This document shows, piece by piece, positions 36,494-44,529 of a stretch of DNA of 64,000 bases (within the stretch, counting starts at the first letter, position 1; every line of letters begins with the position of its first letter). The notes beneath the pieces are model-generated. The model saw only the letters and a list, made by a program, of their open reading frames with translations. It ran no database searches and had not been told where the DNA came from. The DNA comes from Dactylosporangium siamense (GTDB lineage Bacteria > Actinomycetota > Actinomycetes > Mycobacteriales > Micromonosporaceae): positions 25,792-89,791 of the forward strand of contig NZ_BONQ01000038.1 of assembly GCF_016862795.1 (NCBI RefSeq), in the 5' to 3' direction. The position numbers were made by a program, and so were the translations under genes.

Positions 36494-36537
36494 TCACCCG
36501 GGGTGAAACCGGTCTCCACCGGCTCACCGTTCGGTGA
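36494..36537. promoter_or_regulatory. Two palindromes downstream of ccr / upstream of the FilP-like gene
   Basis: TCACCCGGGGTGA (36494-36506) and TCACCGTTCGGTGA (36524-36537) are both perfect inverted repeats with tiny centres and share the TCACC half-site. They lie in the 286-nt gap before the FilP-like gene and look like operators rather than a terminator. The rest of that gap shows no gene. Confidence 0.45.
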
Positions 36538-36689
36538 CCTTGAAGTGGCCGGACGGCTAGTCGACACGCCGACAAAGCGTGACAAAAACGTGGCGTGTCC
36601 TGCCACGGTGAAGTTGACCTTGTGACCATCTCGGATGAGTGCCGCTGCACCCTTGCGAAAGCCCCCCCGTGGTCTGCAAGTATGTGCCA

Positions 36690-37937
36690 ATGCCCCAGCA
36701 GCAGTCCTCGGTTGACTTCTTTCAGAACGGCTCGGATCACGAAGAGCTGAGTGTCGTCCTGCGCGGTTACGACCGTGCGCAGGTCGACGCCAAGCTGCAG
36801 CGGATCAACGCGCAGCTCCAGCAGGCCAACCAGGCTCGCGAAGAGGCCGAGGGTCGCCTCGCCGAGTCCCAGCGGCGCATCCGTCAGACCGAGCAGCGGC
36901 TCGGCACGATGGAGCAGAAGCTGAGCGACACGAACAAGCAGCTGGAGGAGAACAACCGGCCGACGCTGTCGGGGCTGGGCACCCGGGTCGAGCAGATCCT
37001 GCGGCTCGCCGAGGAGCAGGCCAACGACCACCGGGGCGAGGCCAAGCGGGAGTCCGAGGGCATCAACTCCGCCGCCCGGCTCGAGGCTCGCGAGATCACC
37101 GACAAGGCGCGGGCCGAGTCCGCCGCCATGAAGGCGACCGCTGAGCGCGAAGCCGGCAACCTGCGCACCGCCGCCGAGCGCGAGGCCGCCGAGGTCCGGG
37201 TCCAGGCCCGGCGCGAGGCCGACACGCTGCGCGCCGACGCGGAGCGCGAGACCAAGCAGCTGCGCACGGCCACGGCGCACGAGGTGGCCGAGCTGAAGGC
37301 GACCGTCGAGCGCGAGGTGGCGACGCTGCGGGCCACCGCCGAGCGGGAGATCACCCAGCTGCGCGCCAAGGCCGCCCGCGAGGCGGAGGAGAAGCGCGCC
37401 GAGGCGACCAAGCTGCTCACCGACGCCCGGGACAAGCGCGACAAGGACCTGCAGTCCCTGGCGCTGGAGATCGCCGAGCGGCAGGAGAAGGCCGAGCGCG
37501 ACGAGTCCGCCCGCCACGCCTCCGCGGTCGCCGCGACCCAGAAGCTGGTCGGCGAGGCCGAGAGCCGCGCCCGGGCCGCCGAGGACCGGGCCAAGGAGAT
37601 CGAGCAGCGGGCCGAGGCCCGCCGGGTCGAGTCCGAGCGCAGCGCCGCCGAGACCCTCGAGAAGGCCAAGAACCTGTCGGAGAAGACGGTCAACGAGGCC
37701 CGCGCCGAGGCCCACCGTCAGCTCAGCGAGGCTCGCGCCGAGGCCGAGGAGACCACTCAGCGGGCCCGGCGCGAGGTCGAGGACCTCACCCGCCAGAAGG
37801 ACGCGGTCACCTCGCAGCTCGGTCAGATGCTCTCCGGCCTCGCCGGGATCATGCCGTCGGTCCAGCCGCCGCAGCAGGGCGGCCCGGCCGACGCCAAGAA
37901 GGCCAAGTCCGGAGACGGCGACAAGGTCTCCGCCTGA
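36690..37937 (+). CDS. FilP/DivIVA-like coiled-coil protein
   Basis: A 415-residue, almost entirely coiled-coil protein. The N-terminus carries the DivIVA-like motif SVVLRGYDRAQVD (RGY at 25-27), then a break GLGTRVEQILRLAEEQA near 94-110 that matches the corresponding segment of Streptomyces FilP, followed by long Ala/Glu/Arg heptads to residue 370 and a Pro/Gln-rich tail. FilP forms cytoskeletal filaments near growing poles (known in Streptomyces). ATG 36690 is chosen to give MPQQQSSVDFFQNG just before the motif; there is no strong ribosome site, and an upstream ATG at 36639 is rejected. It sits beside a second such gene and the mce-thiolase-meaB group, as in Streptomyces. It may previously have been called 'cellulose-binding protein' in related genomes. 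Confidence 0.85.
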   Translation: MPQQQSSVDFFQNGSDHEELSVVLRGYDRAQVDAKLQRINAQLQQANQAREEAEGRLAESQRRIRQTEQRLGTMEQKLSDTNKQLEENNRPTLSGLGTRVEQILRLAEEQANDHRGEAKRESEGINSAARLEAREITDKARAESAAMKATAEREAGNLRTAAEREAAEVRVQARREADTLRADAERETKQLRTATAHEVAELKATVEREVATLRATAEREITQLRAKAAREAEEKRAEATKLLTDARDKRDKDLQSLALEIAERQEKAERDESARHASAVAATQKLVGEAESRARAAEDRAKEIEQRAEARRVESERSAAETLEKAKNLSEKTVNEARAEAHRQLSEARAEAEETTQRARREVEDLTRQKDAVTSQLGQMLSGLAGIMPSVQPPQQGGPADAKKAKSGDGDKVSA

Positions 37938-38058
37938 CGCTCGCGGGGCGCGGTGATCAGACCGCTTCTCGATCATTCACGGGGAGTTCGATCGCACGTC
38001 CCGTCATGCGCGGTGGGTAATTGCGCGTGGCGGGACGTTGCGTGTGAGGATGGGTGTT

Positions 38059-40170
38059 ATGTCAGACGGCGACCTCTTCGACACGGGCCCGGGCGGCGTC
38101 TCTTCAGAGCCCGACTTCGAGACCGCACTGCGTGGCTACAACCGCGGCCAGGTCGACAAGTACTGGACGCAGTCAGAGAACGAGATCCATGCCCTGAAGC
38201 TGGAGAACGAAGAGGTCTGGGGTCAGGTCCAGGCGCTCGCGTCACAGGTTCAGGACCTGCAGATGGAGCTCGCCGACCTGCGCCGGCGCGGTCCTGTGGG
38301 CGACGTCTCGTTCCGGCACCTGGGCGCCCGGGTCGAGCAGATCCTCGGCCTCGCCGAGGACCAGGCCGAGTCGATCCGCGCCAATGCCGTCCAGGACATC
38401 TCCGGCCTGCGCGCCGAGGCCGAGCGACTGCTCTCCGACGCCCGCGGCCGCGCCGCCAAGGCCAACGAGGACTTCGAGCTCGCCCTCGGCGCCCGCCGTG
38501 CGGAGGAGGAGCGCTCGGTCACGGAGCGTCGCGCCGCCCTGGAGGCGGAGACCCGGGCGATCGAGGAGCGGGCCGCCGCAGGACGCGCCGAGGCCGAGCG
38601 GATCGTCGCGCACGCACACGCCGAGGCGCAGCGCATCACGGCCGGCGTCACCGCCCAGCTCGAGCAGGCCCGCCTCCAGGCGGAGCAGGAGCTGCAGGCG
38701 CTGCGGGCCGGCGCCGAGCAGCACTCGACGCAGGTCCGCGCCCAGGCCGACCAGCACGCCGCCGCCGCGCAGCAGCACGCGACGGCCCTCACGACCCAGG
38801 CGCAGCAGGAGGCCGCCGCGCTCCTCGCGCAGGCGCAGGAGCAGGCCGCCACCCTGACCGGCCAGGCCCAGGCTCAGGCCGACGCCGTCACCGCCCAGGC
38901 CCAGGCCCAGGCAGCGGCGGTCACCGCGCAGGCCCGGCAGGAGGCCGAGTCGGTCACCGCGCAGGCCCAGCAGGCCGCCGCGGCCGTCGCGACCAAGGCG
39001 GAGGAGGCCGCGGCCACCGTCGCCGCGCAGGCCGAGCAGCACGCCGCCACCGTCACCGCCCAGGCGCGGGAGACGGCCGCAACCGTCGCCGCGCAGGCGG
39101 AGCAGGCCGCGACCGCCGTCACCGAGCAGGCCGCCGCGCAGGCGAAGGCCATCGCCGACACGGCGGTGTCGAAGGCCGAGGCCGCGGCCGCCGAGGCGCA
39201 CGCCGCCGCCACCGACGCCCACCAGAAGCGCACCGACGAGGCGGCCCGGAAGGCCGGCACCGAGGCCGCCGCCGCCCGCGCCGCGATCGAGCAGGAGCTG
39301 GCCGACCTGCGCGTCGCCCACGACGCCGAGCTCGCCGAGCTGCGTGCCACGGCGGAGCGGGAGCTGGCCGAGGCCGGCACCGCGGCGAAGGCCGAGGCCG
39401 ATCAGCTCCGCGCCACCGCGCAGCGCGAGGCGGACGCGGTGCGGTCCGAGGCCGCCGCCGCTGCGACCGCCGCCGAGGCCGACGCCACGAAGGCCACCGC
39501 CGACGCCACCGCCGACGCCACCGCCGACGCCACCAGGGCCGCCGAGGCCTCCGCGCAGGTCACGAAGGCCACCGCCGAGGTCGCGGCCGTCACGGCGAAG
39601 CTCACCGAGGCGGAGGCCCGGCTGGCCGAGGTCCAAACGCAGGAGGCCACCCTCCGCGAGCGGCTCAAGGACGCCACCACGGCCGAGGCCCGCCTGGCCG
39701 AGCTGCGCGAGCAGGAGGCGGCGCTGACCGAGCGGCTCGCCGCGACCACCACCGCCCAGGACGGCCAGGAGCAGCGGGAGCGGGACGTCACCGCGACCGA
39801 GGCGCGCCTCGCCGAGCTGCGCGAGCAGGAGACGGACCTGACCACGCAGGTCGCGGCCGCCGAGGCGCGCCTGGCCGAGCTGCGGCAGCAGACCGTCGAC
39901 GCCGAGGCGCTGAGCGAGAAGGTCGCCGCGGCCGAGGAGCGGCTGCGCCAGGCCGAGGAGCAGGCCGAGACGGCGCAGCAGCGGGCCCAGGAGATCGACG
40001 AGCTCGCGACCGCCGCCGGGACCGAGGCCGCCGAGCGTGCCGCGCAGACCGTCGCGGAGGCCGAGCAGGCCGCCGAGACCATCCGGGAGACCGCCCGCCG
40101 GGACACGGAGGCCGCGCCGGCGGCGAGCACGACCAACGGCAACGGCAAGGTGAAGGTCTCCGCGGAGTAG
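38059..40170 (+). CDS. Scy/FilP-like long coiled-coil polarity protein
   Basis: A 703-residue protein, paralogous at its start to the previous gene: FETALRGYNRGQVDKYW with RGY at the same positions 25-27, and LGARVEQILGLAEDQA near 95-110. The middle (about 240-385) is very Ala/Gln-rich with hendecad-like units of the type AAAVTAQAQ, and the rest is further coiled coil (ARLAELREQE repeats near 530-620). Streptomyces Scy, a scaffold for polar growth, is twice as long, so this is a shorter counterpart or a second FilP-type protein. ATG 38059 follows GAGGATGGG; an upstream GTG at 38038 is less likely. No membrane segment. Confidence 0.82.
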   Translation: MSDGDLFDTGPGGVSSEPDFETALRGYNRGQVDKYWTQSENEIHALKLENEEVWGQVQALASQVQDLQMELADLRRRGPVGDVSFRHLGARVEQILGLAEDQAESIRANAVQDISGLRAEAERLLSDARGRAAKANEDFELALGARRAEEERSVTERRAALEAETRAIEERAAAGRAEAERIVAHAHAEAQRITAGVTAQLEQARLQAEQELQALRAGAEQHSTQVRAQADQHAAAAQQHATALTTQAQQEAAALLAQAQEQAATLTGQAQAQADAVTAQAQAQAAAVTAQARQEAESVTAQAQQAAAAVATKAEEAAATVAAQAEQHAATVTAQARETAATVAAQAEQAATAVTEQAAAQAKAIADTAVSKAEAAAAEAHAAATDAHQKRTDEAARKAGTEAAAARAAIEQELADLRVAHDAELAELRATAERELAEAGTAAKAEADQLRATAQREADAVRSEAAAAATAAEADATKATADATADATADATRAAEASAQVTKATAEVAAVTAKLTEAEARLAEVQTQEATLRERLKDATTAEARLAELREQEAALTERLAATTTAQDGQEQRERDVTATEARLAELREQETDLTTQVAAAEARLAELRQQTVDAEALSEKVAAAEERLRQAEEQAETAQQRAQEIDELATAAGTEAAERAAQTVAEAEQAAETIRETARRDTEAAPAASTTNGNGKVKVSAE

Positions 40171-40283
40171 TCGAAAGTCCCTGTGCGCCGGGTGCAGAAA
40201 GCCGACACTCGGGTTGAGGACGTGGTGACGGATCACGTATCGTCCGCGGGTCTGCGCGGCGAGTCACGTACAGGGGGATCAGT

Positions 40284-41639
40284 GTGAGCAGCACGGAGCA
40301 GGTGCAACGAGACCGCCCCGGACGCCACACCGCTCCCCCGGCTTCGCCACGCCGGATCAGCGGTCGCATCATCGCGATCGGCGTGGCGGCCGTGCTCGTG
40401 GTGGGCGCCGGCATCTTCGCCGTCGTGCAGCTCACGGACGGCGGCGCACAGAGCCAGCCGGGCACCGCCGACGAGAAGGCCACCGTCATCAACACCGACG
40501 GCGCGGTCGTCGACGGGCAGCAGCTGACCACGGCGCTGCACATCAAGGCGAACAACGTCAAGGTGATCAACTCGACCGTGCGGCACAAGGGCACGGTGGC
40601 GATCCGGGTGTTCCCCGGCGTCACCGGCACCGTCGTGCAGAACACCGAGGTGTTCTGCGAGGCCAAGGGCATGGTCGGCGTCGGCAACGGCGGTTACACC
40701 GCGACGAAGGTGAAGGTCCACGGCTGCGGCACCGGCTTCCAGCACTACGCCGGCGCACCGGCGGTGGTCACGGACTCGACGGTCGACGACCAGCCGTACA
40801 AGGTGAGCTACGCCTTCTCGGAATCCGGCAAGAAGCACCCGACGGCCGGCGCCGGTCTCGTCGCGGGCCCGGTCAAGGCCACGAAGCCCTGGCCCGGCCC
40901 CGACAACACGGGGGTGCCGGCCGGGACGGAGCTCACCCCGTACACGGGGAGCTACGTGATCACGGAGCCCGACACGGTCATCGACGGGAAGATCCTCACC
41001 GACTGCGTCGAGATCAAGGCGAAGAACGTCACGATCAAGCGGTCGAAGATCAACTGCAAGAACGAGGGCGGGATGATCATCCGGGTCTTCGACGAGCTCG
41101 TGACCGACGCGAGCGTGCTCATCGAGGACAGCGAGATCACCGGTGACGGCGAGGGGCTCGGCATCGGCTTCGGCCACTACACGCTGCGCCGCGTCAACAT
41201 GCACACCCTCAACGAGGGCCCCCGGGTCTCCGACGGCGCGGTGGTCGAGGACAGCTGGATTCACGGCCTGGTCTTCACCGACGAGAAGGACCACCAGGAC
41301 GTCCTGCAGACGACCGGCGGCACCGGCATGATCGTGCGGCACAACACCCTCGAGGCGTTCAACCCGACGACCAACGACCCGTTCAACGCGGGCTTCCAGC
41401 TCGGCTCGGAGACCGTGGACCTGATCGACCTGCTCGTCGAGGACAACCTGTTCACCGGCGGCAACTACACGGTGAACCTGCGGCCGGACACCAAGGCGAA
41501 CAAGGTCGTCTTCCGCAACAACGTGTTCGTGCAGAACAGCCGCTACGGGCCGGCCTCCAACGAGGACCTCCCAGGCGTCACCTGGGAGGCCAGCAACGTG
41601 TACCTCGACGGCGGCAAGCCCGTCACGCACGGGCCCTAG
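40284..41639 (+). CDS. Membrane-anchored right-handed beta-helix protein with internal duplication
   Basis: A 451-residue protein with a basic cytosolic N-terminus, one membrane segment (about 29-50) and an extracytoplasmic parallel beta-helix. Two homologous halves are visible: AVVDGQQLTTALHIKANNVKV with AIRVFPGV, and TVIDGKILTDCVEIKAKNVTI with IIRVFDEL. The halves are joined by a Pro/Gly linker (KPWPGPDNTGVPAGTELTPY) that is typical of secreted actinobacterial proteins of this kind. The fold is common in polysaccharide lyases and epimerases, but no catalytic residues can be assigned. GTG 40284 with GGGGGA 6 nt upstream. It marks the edge of the polysaccharide locus and may act on the exported polymer (inference). 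Its TAG overlaps the stop of the convergent deacetylase gene. Confidence 0.75.
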   Translation: MSSTEQVQRDRPGRHTAPPASPRRISGRIIAIGVAAVLVVGAGIFAVVQLTDGGAQSQPGTADEKATVINTDGAVVDGQQLTTALHIKANNVKVINSTVRHKGTVAIRVFPGVTGTVVQNTEVFCEAKGMVGVGNGGYTATKVKVHGCGTGFQHYAGAPAVVTDSTVDDQPYKVSYAFSESGKKHPTAGAGLVAGPVKATKPWPGPDNTGVPAGTELTPYTGSYVITEPDTVIDGKILTDCVEIKAKNVTIKRSKINCKNEGGMIIRVFDELVTDASVLIEDSEITGDGEGLGIGFGHYTLRRVNMHTLNEGPRVSDGAVVEDSWIHGLVFTDEKDHQDVLQTTGGTGMIVRHNTLEAFNPTTNDPFNAGFQLGSETVDLIDLLVEDNLFTGGNYTVNLRPDTKANKVVFRNNVFVQNSRYGPASNEDLPGVTWEASNVYLDGGKPVTHGP

Positions 41640-42265
41640 AAGGTCACCACGGACTTGGTCACGGTGTACGCCTCGGCGTAATGGGACCGGCACTCCATGC
41701 CGCGGATCCGGGCCAGACCGAGGAACACCTCGTCGTCCCACCAGTCGCGGGCCTTCTGCGACGGGAAGTGCTGGTGCAGCAGCGCGACCTTGCGCCGGCC
41801 CTGTTCGGCCGTGAGCGGCACGTAGGTGGTGCGGCGGGACAGGTCGCCGTCCCATTTCGGGATCTCGTAGTGCATGACGAGGGAGTCCCGGAACGCGGTC
41901 GAGGCGAGTGAGCCGAGCAGCCGGTGGTCCTGGTGCGCGTCGTCGGTCGACGGCGCGAGGACCAGGTCCGGGGTGCCGAGGCGGGCCGCCGCCTCGACGA
42001 TCTCCTTGGTCGCGTTCCAGTGCGCCGGCAACCGCCCGTCGGGCAGGTCGTGCAGGTGGAACGTGACCGTGCCCTGCGACAGGAACGCTGTCGCGGCCGC
42101 GCGTGCCTCGGCCTGGCGGTCCGGTACCCCGGTCGCCAGGACGTAGTCGACGCGCACCCCCGCGGGCAGGGACAGCAGCAGCCCGCCGGCGGCGATCTCG
42201 ATGTCGTCCGGGTGGGCACCCAGGGCGACAACGGACCGCACGCCGGCCAGCGAGAACTCGATCAT
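41636..42265 (-). CDS. PIG-L family (LmbE-like) deacetylase
   Basis: A 209-residue zinc deacetylase. Seen: VVALGAHPDDIEIAAGG, with the His-Pro-Asp-Asp motif that holds zinc and catalytic base, and HQDHRLLG with the other histidine ligands. Family members remove N-acetyl groups from GlcNAc-containing lipids, sugars or thiol precursors. Here it probably edits a sugar of the locus. ATG 42265 overlaps the stop of the cytidylyltransferase gene (ATGA), so it is translationally coupled; a longer start would run into that gene. The stop codon overlaps that of the convergent beta-helix gene by sharing CTAG. Confidence 0.88.
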   Translation of the reverse strand: MIEFSLAGVRSVVALGAHPDDIEIAAGGLLLSLPAGVRVDYVLATGVPDRQAEARAAATAFLSQGTVTFHLHDLPDGRLPAHWNATKEIVEAAARLGTPDLVLAPSTDDAHQDHRLLGSLASTAFRDSLVMHYEIPKWDGDLSRRTTYVPLTAEQGRRKVALLHQHFPSQKARDWWDDEVFLGLARIRGMECRSHYAEAYTVTKSVVTF

Positions 42266-43074
42266 GCGCGCTGCGTCGGGACCAGGGACGGGCGGCGGGT
42301 CGAGTCCCACAGCATCCACGGGCAGTTGCCGTGGTTGTAGGCCTCCTCCATCTCCGCGCGGTCCTTGAACGTGTCGACCGCGCGCCAGAACCCGTCGTAC
42401 TGCTGGGCGAGCAGCTTCCGATCCGGGATGAGCCGGTCGAAGGCGTGCGGCACCATGTCCTCGCCGTCGCGCAGGACGTCGAAGATCTCCGGCCGCATGA
42501 TGAAGTAGCCGCCGTTCTCCCAGGTCATCAGGTCGCGGAAGTCCCGGACCCGCGACACCGACCCGTCCTCGGACATCTCCAGGATGTGGTGCGTGGAGAC
42601 CGGCGGCACGGCGAGCATGCTGACCGCCGCGGCGGACTCCCGGAAACGCTCCACCATCTCCGGCAGCGGCGCGTCGGTCAGCGTGTCGGCGTAGTTGGCC
42701 AGGAACATCGGCTCGTCCTCGACGTACTTGCGCACGCGCATGAGCCGCTCACCGATCGTGGCCTTGAGGCCGGTGTCGATGAAGGTGATGTTCCAGTCGG
42801 TGATGTCGGTCGAGAAGAGCTGCACGTCGCCGTTGCCGCCGACGAGGGTGAAGTCGTTGGACAGCGTCTCGTCGTAGTGCAGGAAGTAGTCCTTGACGAC
42901 GGCCGCGCCGTAGCCGAGGGCGAGGACGAAGTCGGTGTGTCCGAAGTGGGCGTAGTAGCGCATGACGTGCCACAGCAGCGGACGGTCGCCGATCATCGCC
43001 ATCGGCTTGGGCACGTTGCTGGTGCCCTCGCGCATCCGCATGCCGAGACCACCGCAGAACAGGACGACCTTCAC
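42262..43074 (-). CDS. rfbF: Glucose-1-phosphate cytidylyltransferase
   Basis: A 270-residue nucleotidyltransferase. MKVVLFCGGLGMRMREGTSN and VPKPMAMIGDRPLLWHVMRYY are typical of RfbF, which makes CDP-glucose, the first step to CDP-linked dideoxy and branched sugars. ANYADTLTD and GGYFIMRPEIFDVL also match the family. No CDP-glucose 4,6-dehydratase is present in the window. It is the middle gene of a three-gene minus-strand unit (methyltransferase - rfbF - deacetylase) with short gaps, so the products probably act on one sugar. An alternative is a related UTP-using enzyme. Confidence 0.88.
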   Translation of the reverse strand: MKVVLFCGGLGMRMREGTSNVPKPMAMIGDRPLLWHVMRYYAHFGHTDFVLALGYGAAVVKDYFLHYDETLSNDFTLVGGNGDVQLFSTDITDWNITFIDTGLKATIGERLMRVRKYVEDEPMFLANYADTLTDAPLPEMVERFRESAAAVSMLAVPPVSTHHILEMSEDGSVSRVRDFRDLMTWENGGYFIMRPEIFDVLRDGEDMVPHAFDRLIPDRKLLAQQYDGFWRAVDTFKDRAEMEEAYNHGNCPWMLWDSTRRPSLVPTQRA

Positions 43075-43080
43075 AACAAA

Positions 43081-44313
43081 CTACTCCTCGACGTCGAGTG
43101 CCGGGATCGGGTAGACCAGCTTGCCGCCCCACTCACGCACGTAGGACAGCTGCGCGCTGATCTCGGTGCGCAGGTTCCACGGCAGGACCAGGACGTAGTC
43201 GGGCCGGTCGGCGGCGATGCGCTCCGGCGCGTGGATCGGGATGTGGGTGCCCGGCAGGAACATGCCCTGCTTGTGCGGCGACCGGTCGACCGTGTATTCG
43301 AGCAGGTCCTCGCGGATGCCGCAGTGGTTGAGCAGCGTGTTGCCCTTGCCCGGGGCGCCGTAGCCGACGACCCGCTTGCCCTCGGAGCGCGCCTTCATGA
43401 GGAAGTCGAGCAGGTCGCGCTTGATGGTGAAGACCTCGTCGGCGAAGCCCTGGTGCCCCTCGAACGTGTGCAGGCCGGCCGTGGCCTCGGCGTCGAGCAC
43501 GGCCTTGACGGCCACCGAGGGTTCACCCGCGGTCTCACTCCGCTGGGCGTGCACGCGCAGCGACCCGCCGTGGGTGCCGAGCTCCTCCACGTCGACGACG
43601 GTCAGCCCGCCCTTGGCGAGCGCCCGCGACGCGGTGAGCAGCGACAGGTACTGGTAGTGCTCGTGGTAGATCGTGTCGAACTGCCGGCGCTCGATCAGGC
43701 GGAGCAGGTGCGGGAACTCCAGCGTGACCAATCCGTCCGGTTTGACCAAGTTCGCCAATCCCTGACTGAAGCCGATAATGTCCGGAATGTGGGCATAAAC
43801 GTTATTTGCCGCGACCAGATCTGCACGACCGTATTGTGCCGCGACCGATTCGCCGGTTTCCGGCCCGAGAAAGCAGACCTCGGTGCGGATCCCCTTTTCG
43901 CGGGCCACCGCCGCGACATTTCCGGCTGGCTCAACGCCGATCACGGGAATACCCGCGGCCACAAAGTGCTGCAGAAGGTACCCGTCATTACTGGCCACTT
44001 CGGCGACCAGGCTCTCGGCCGTAAGGTTGAGCTTCTCGATCATCGCGACCGAGTACTGCCGGGCGTGCTCCACCCAGGATGATGAATAGGAGGAGAAGTA
44101 GAGGTAGTCGGAAAAGATCTCCTCACCCGCGACGTACGCCGGGAGCTGCACCAACAGACACTCAGCGCAGGTGCGCACGTGCAGCGGGTAGAACGTTTCC
44201 GGAGCGTCGACCCGGTCCGCGGGCACGTAGCTCTCACACAAAGGTGACATACCAAGGTCGACGAAGGTCTCAGTCAGCTCGGCGCCACAGAGCCGGCACG
44301 AGACAACGGGCAT
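43081..44313 (-). CDS. C-methyltransferase-type SAM-dependent methyltransferase (NDP-sugar)
   Basis: A 410-residue protein with the three-part layout of NDP-hexose C-methyltransferases (TylCIII/NovU type). It has an N-terminal zinc finger (Cys6, Cys9, Cys49, Cys52), a SAM domain with EVASNDGYLLQHF near 90 and a C-terminal domain with GYGAPGKGNTLLNHCGI. Such enzymes methylate C3 or C5 of 4-keto sugars. ATG 44313 with GGGGGG upstream. The N-terminal half (about 43730-44110) has clearly lower GC and more A/T-ending codons than the C-terminal half, suggesting recombination. It leads a unit with rfbF and the deacetylase and is divergent from the epimerase gene. Confidence 0.88.
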   Translation of the reverse strand: MPVVSCRLCGAELTETFVDLGMSPLCESYVPADRVDAPETFYPLHVRTCAECLLVQLPAYVAGEEIFSDYLYFSSYSSSWVEHARQYSVAMIEKLNLTAESLVAEVASNDGYLLQHFVAAGIPVIGVEPAGNVAAVAREKGIRTEVCFLGPETGESVAAQYGRADLVAANNVYAHIPDIIGFSQGLANLVKPDGLVTLEFPHLLRLIERRQFDTIYHEHYQYLSLLTASRALAKGGLTVVDVEELGTHGGSLRVHAQRSETAGEPSVAVKAVLDAEATAGLHTFEGHQGFADEVFTIKRDLLDFLMKARSEGKRVVGYGAPGKGNTLLNHCGIREDLLEYTVDRSPHKQGMFLPGTHIPIHAPERIAADRPDYVLVLPWNLRTEISAQLSYVREWGGKLVYPIPALDVEE

Positions 44314-44343
44314 GCGTCCCCCCAAAATAATCGTTGGCGCTAG

Positions 44344-44366
44344 GCTCCCAGCTATACCGCGGGAGC
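44344..44366. promoter_or_regulatory. Inverted repeat in the divergent promoter of the sugar genes
   Basis: GCTCCC at 44344-44349 and GGGAGC at 44361-44366 flank an 11-nt centre containing CTATA. It lies 31 nt upstream of the methyltransferase start in a 216-nt gap that is A/T-richer than the surrounding genes. It is a candidate operator; no other feature was recognised in this gap. Confidence 0.4.
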
Positions 44367-44529
44367 ATGATGTGGACGCGTCAGCCTAAGGCAGAATCCA
44401 AGCCAAGAAGCTAGCGGTCACAGATGACTGCGGTTCAACGTCAGAGTAAGAAGTCCGACACACCACCGAGGGCACTTTCGGTCCCTCTTAGACTCGCCTT
44501 CCACCCGCCGAGCGTTCGGGAGCTTTGCC

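Noticed and set aside
38242..40236. A Gly/Leu-rich 664-codon minus-strand frame opposite the Scy-like gene
   Set aside because: Its GLRGDG-like repeats are the reverse reading of Ala/Gln coiled-coil codons; no start context or motif.
44344..44366. Terminator reading of the GCTCCC/GGGAGC repeat
   Set aside because: It lies between divergent starts, not after any gene end, and its centre is A/T-rich; operator or promoter is more sensible.
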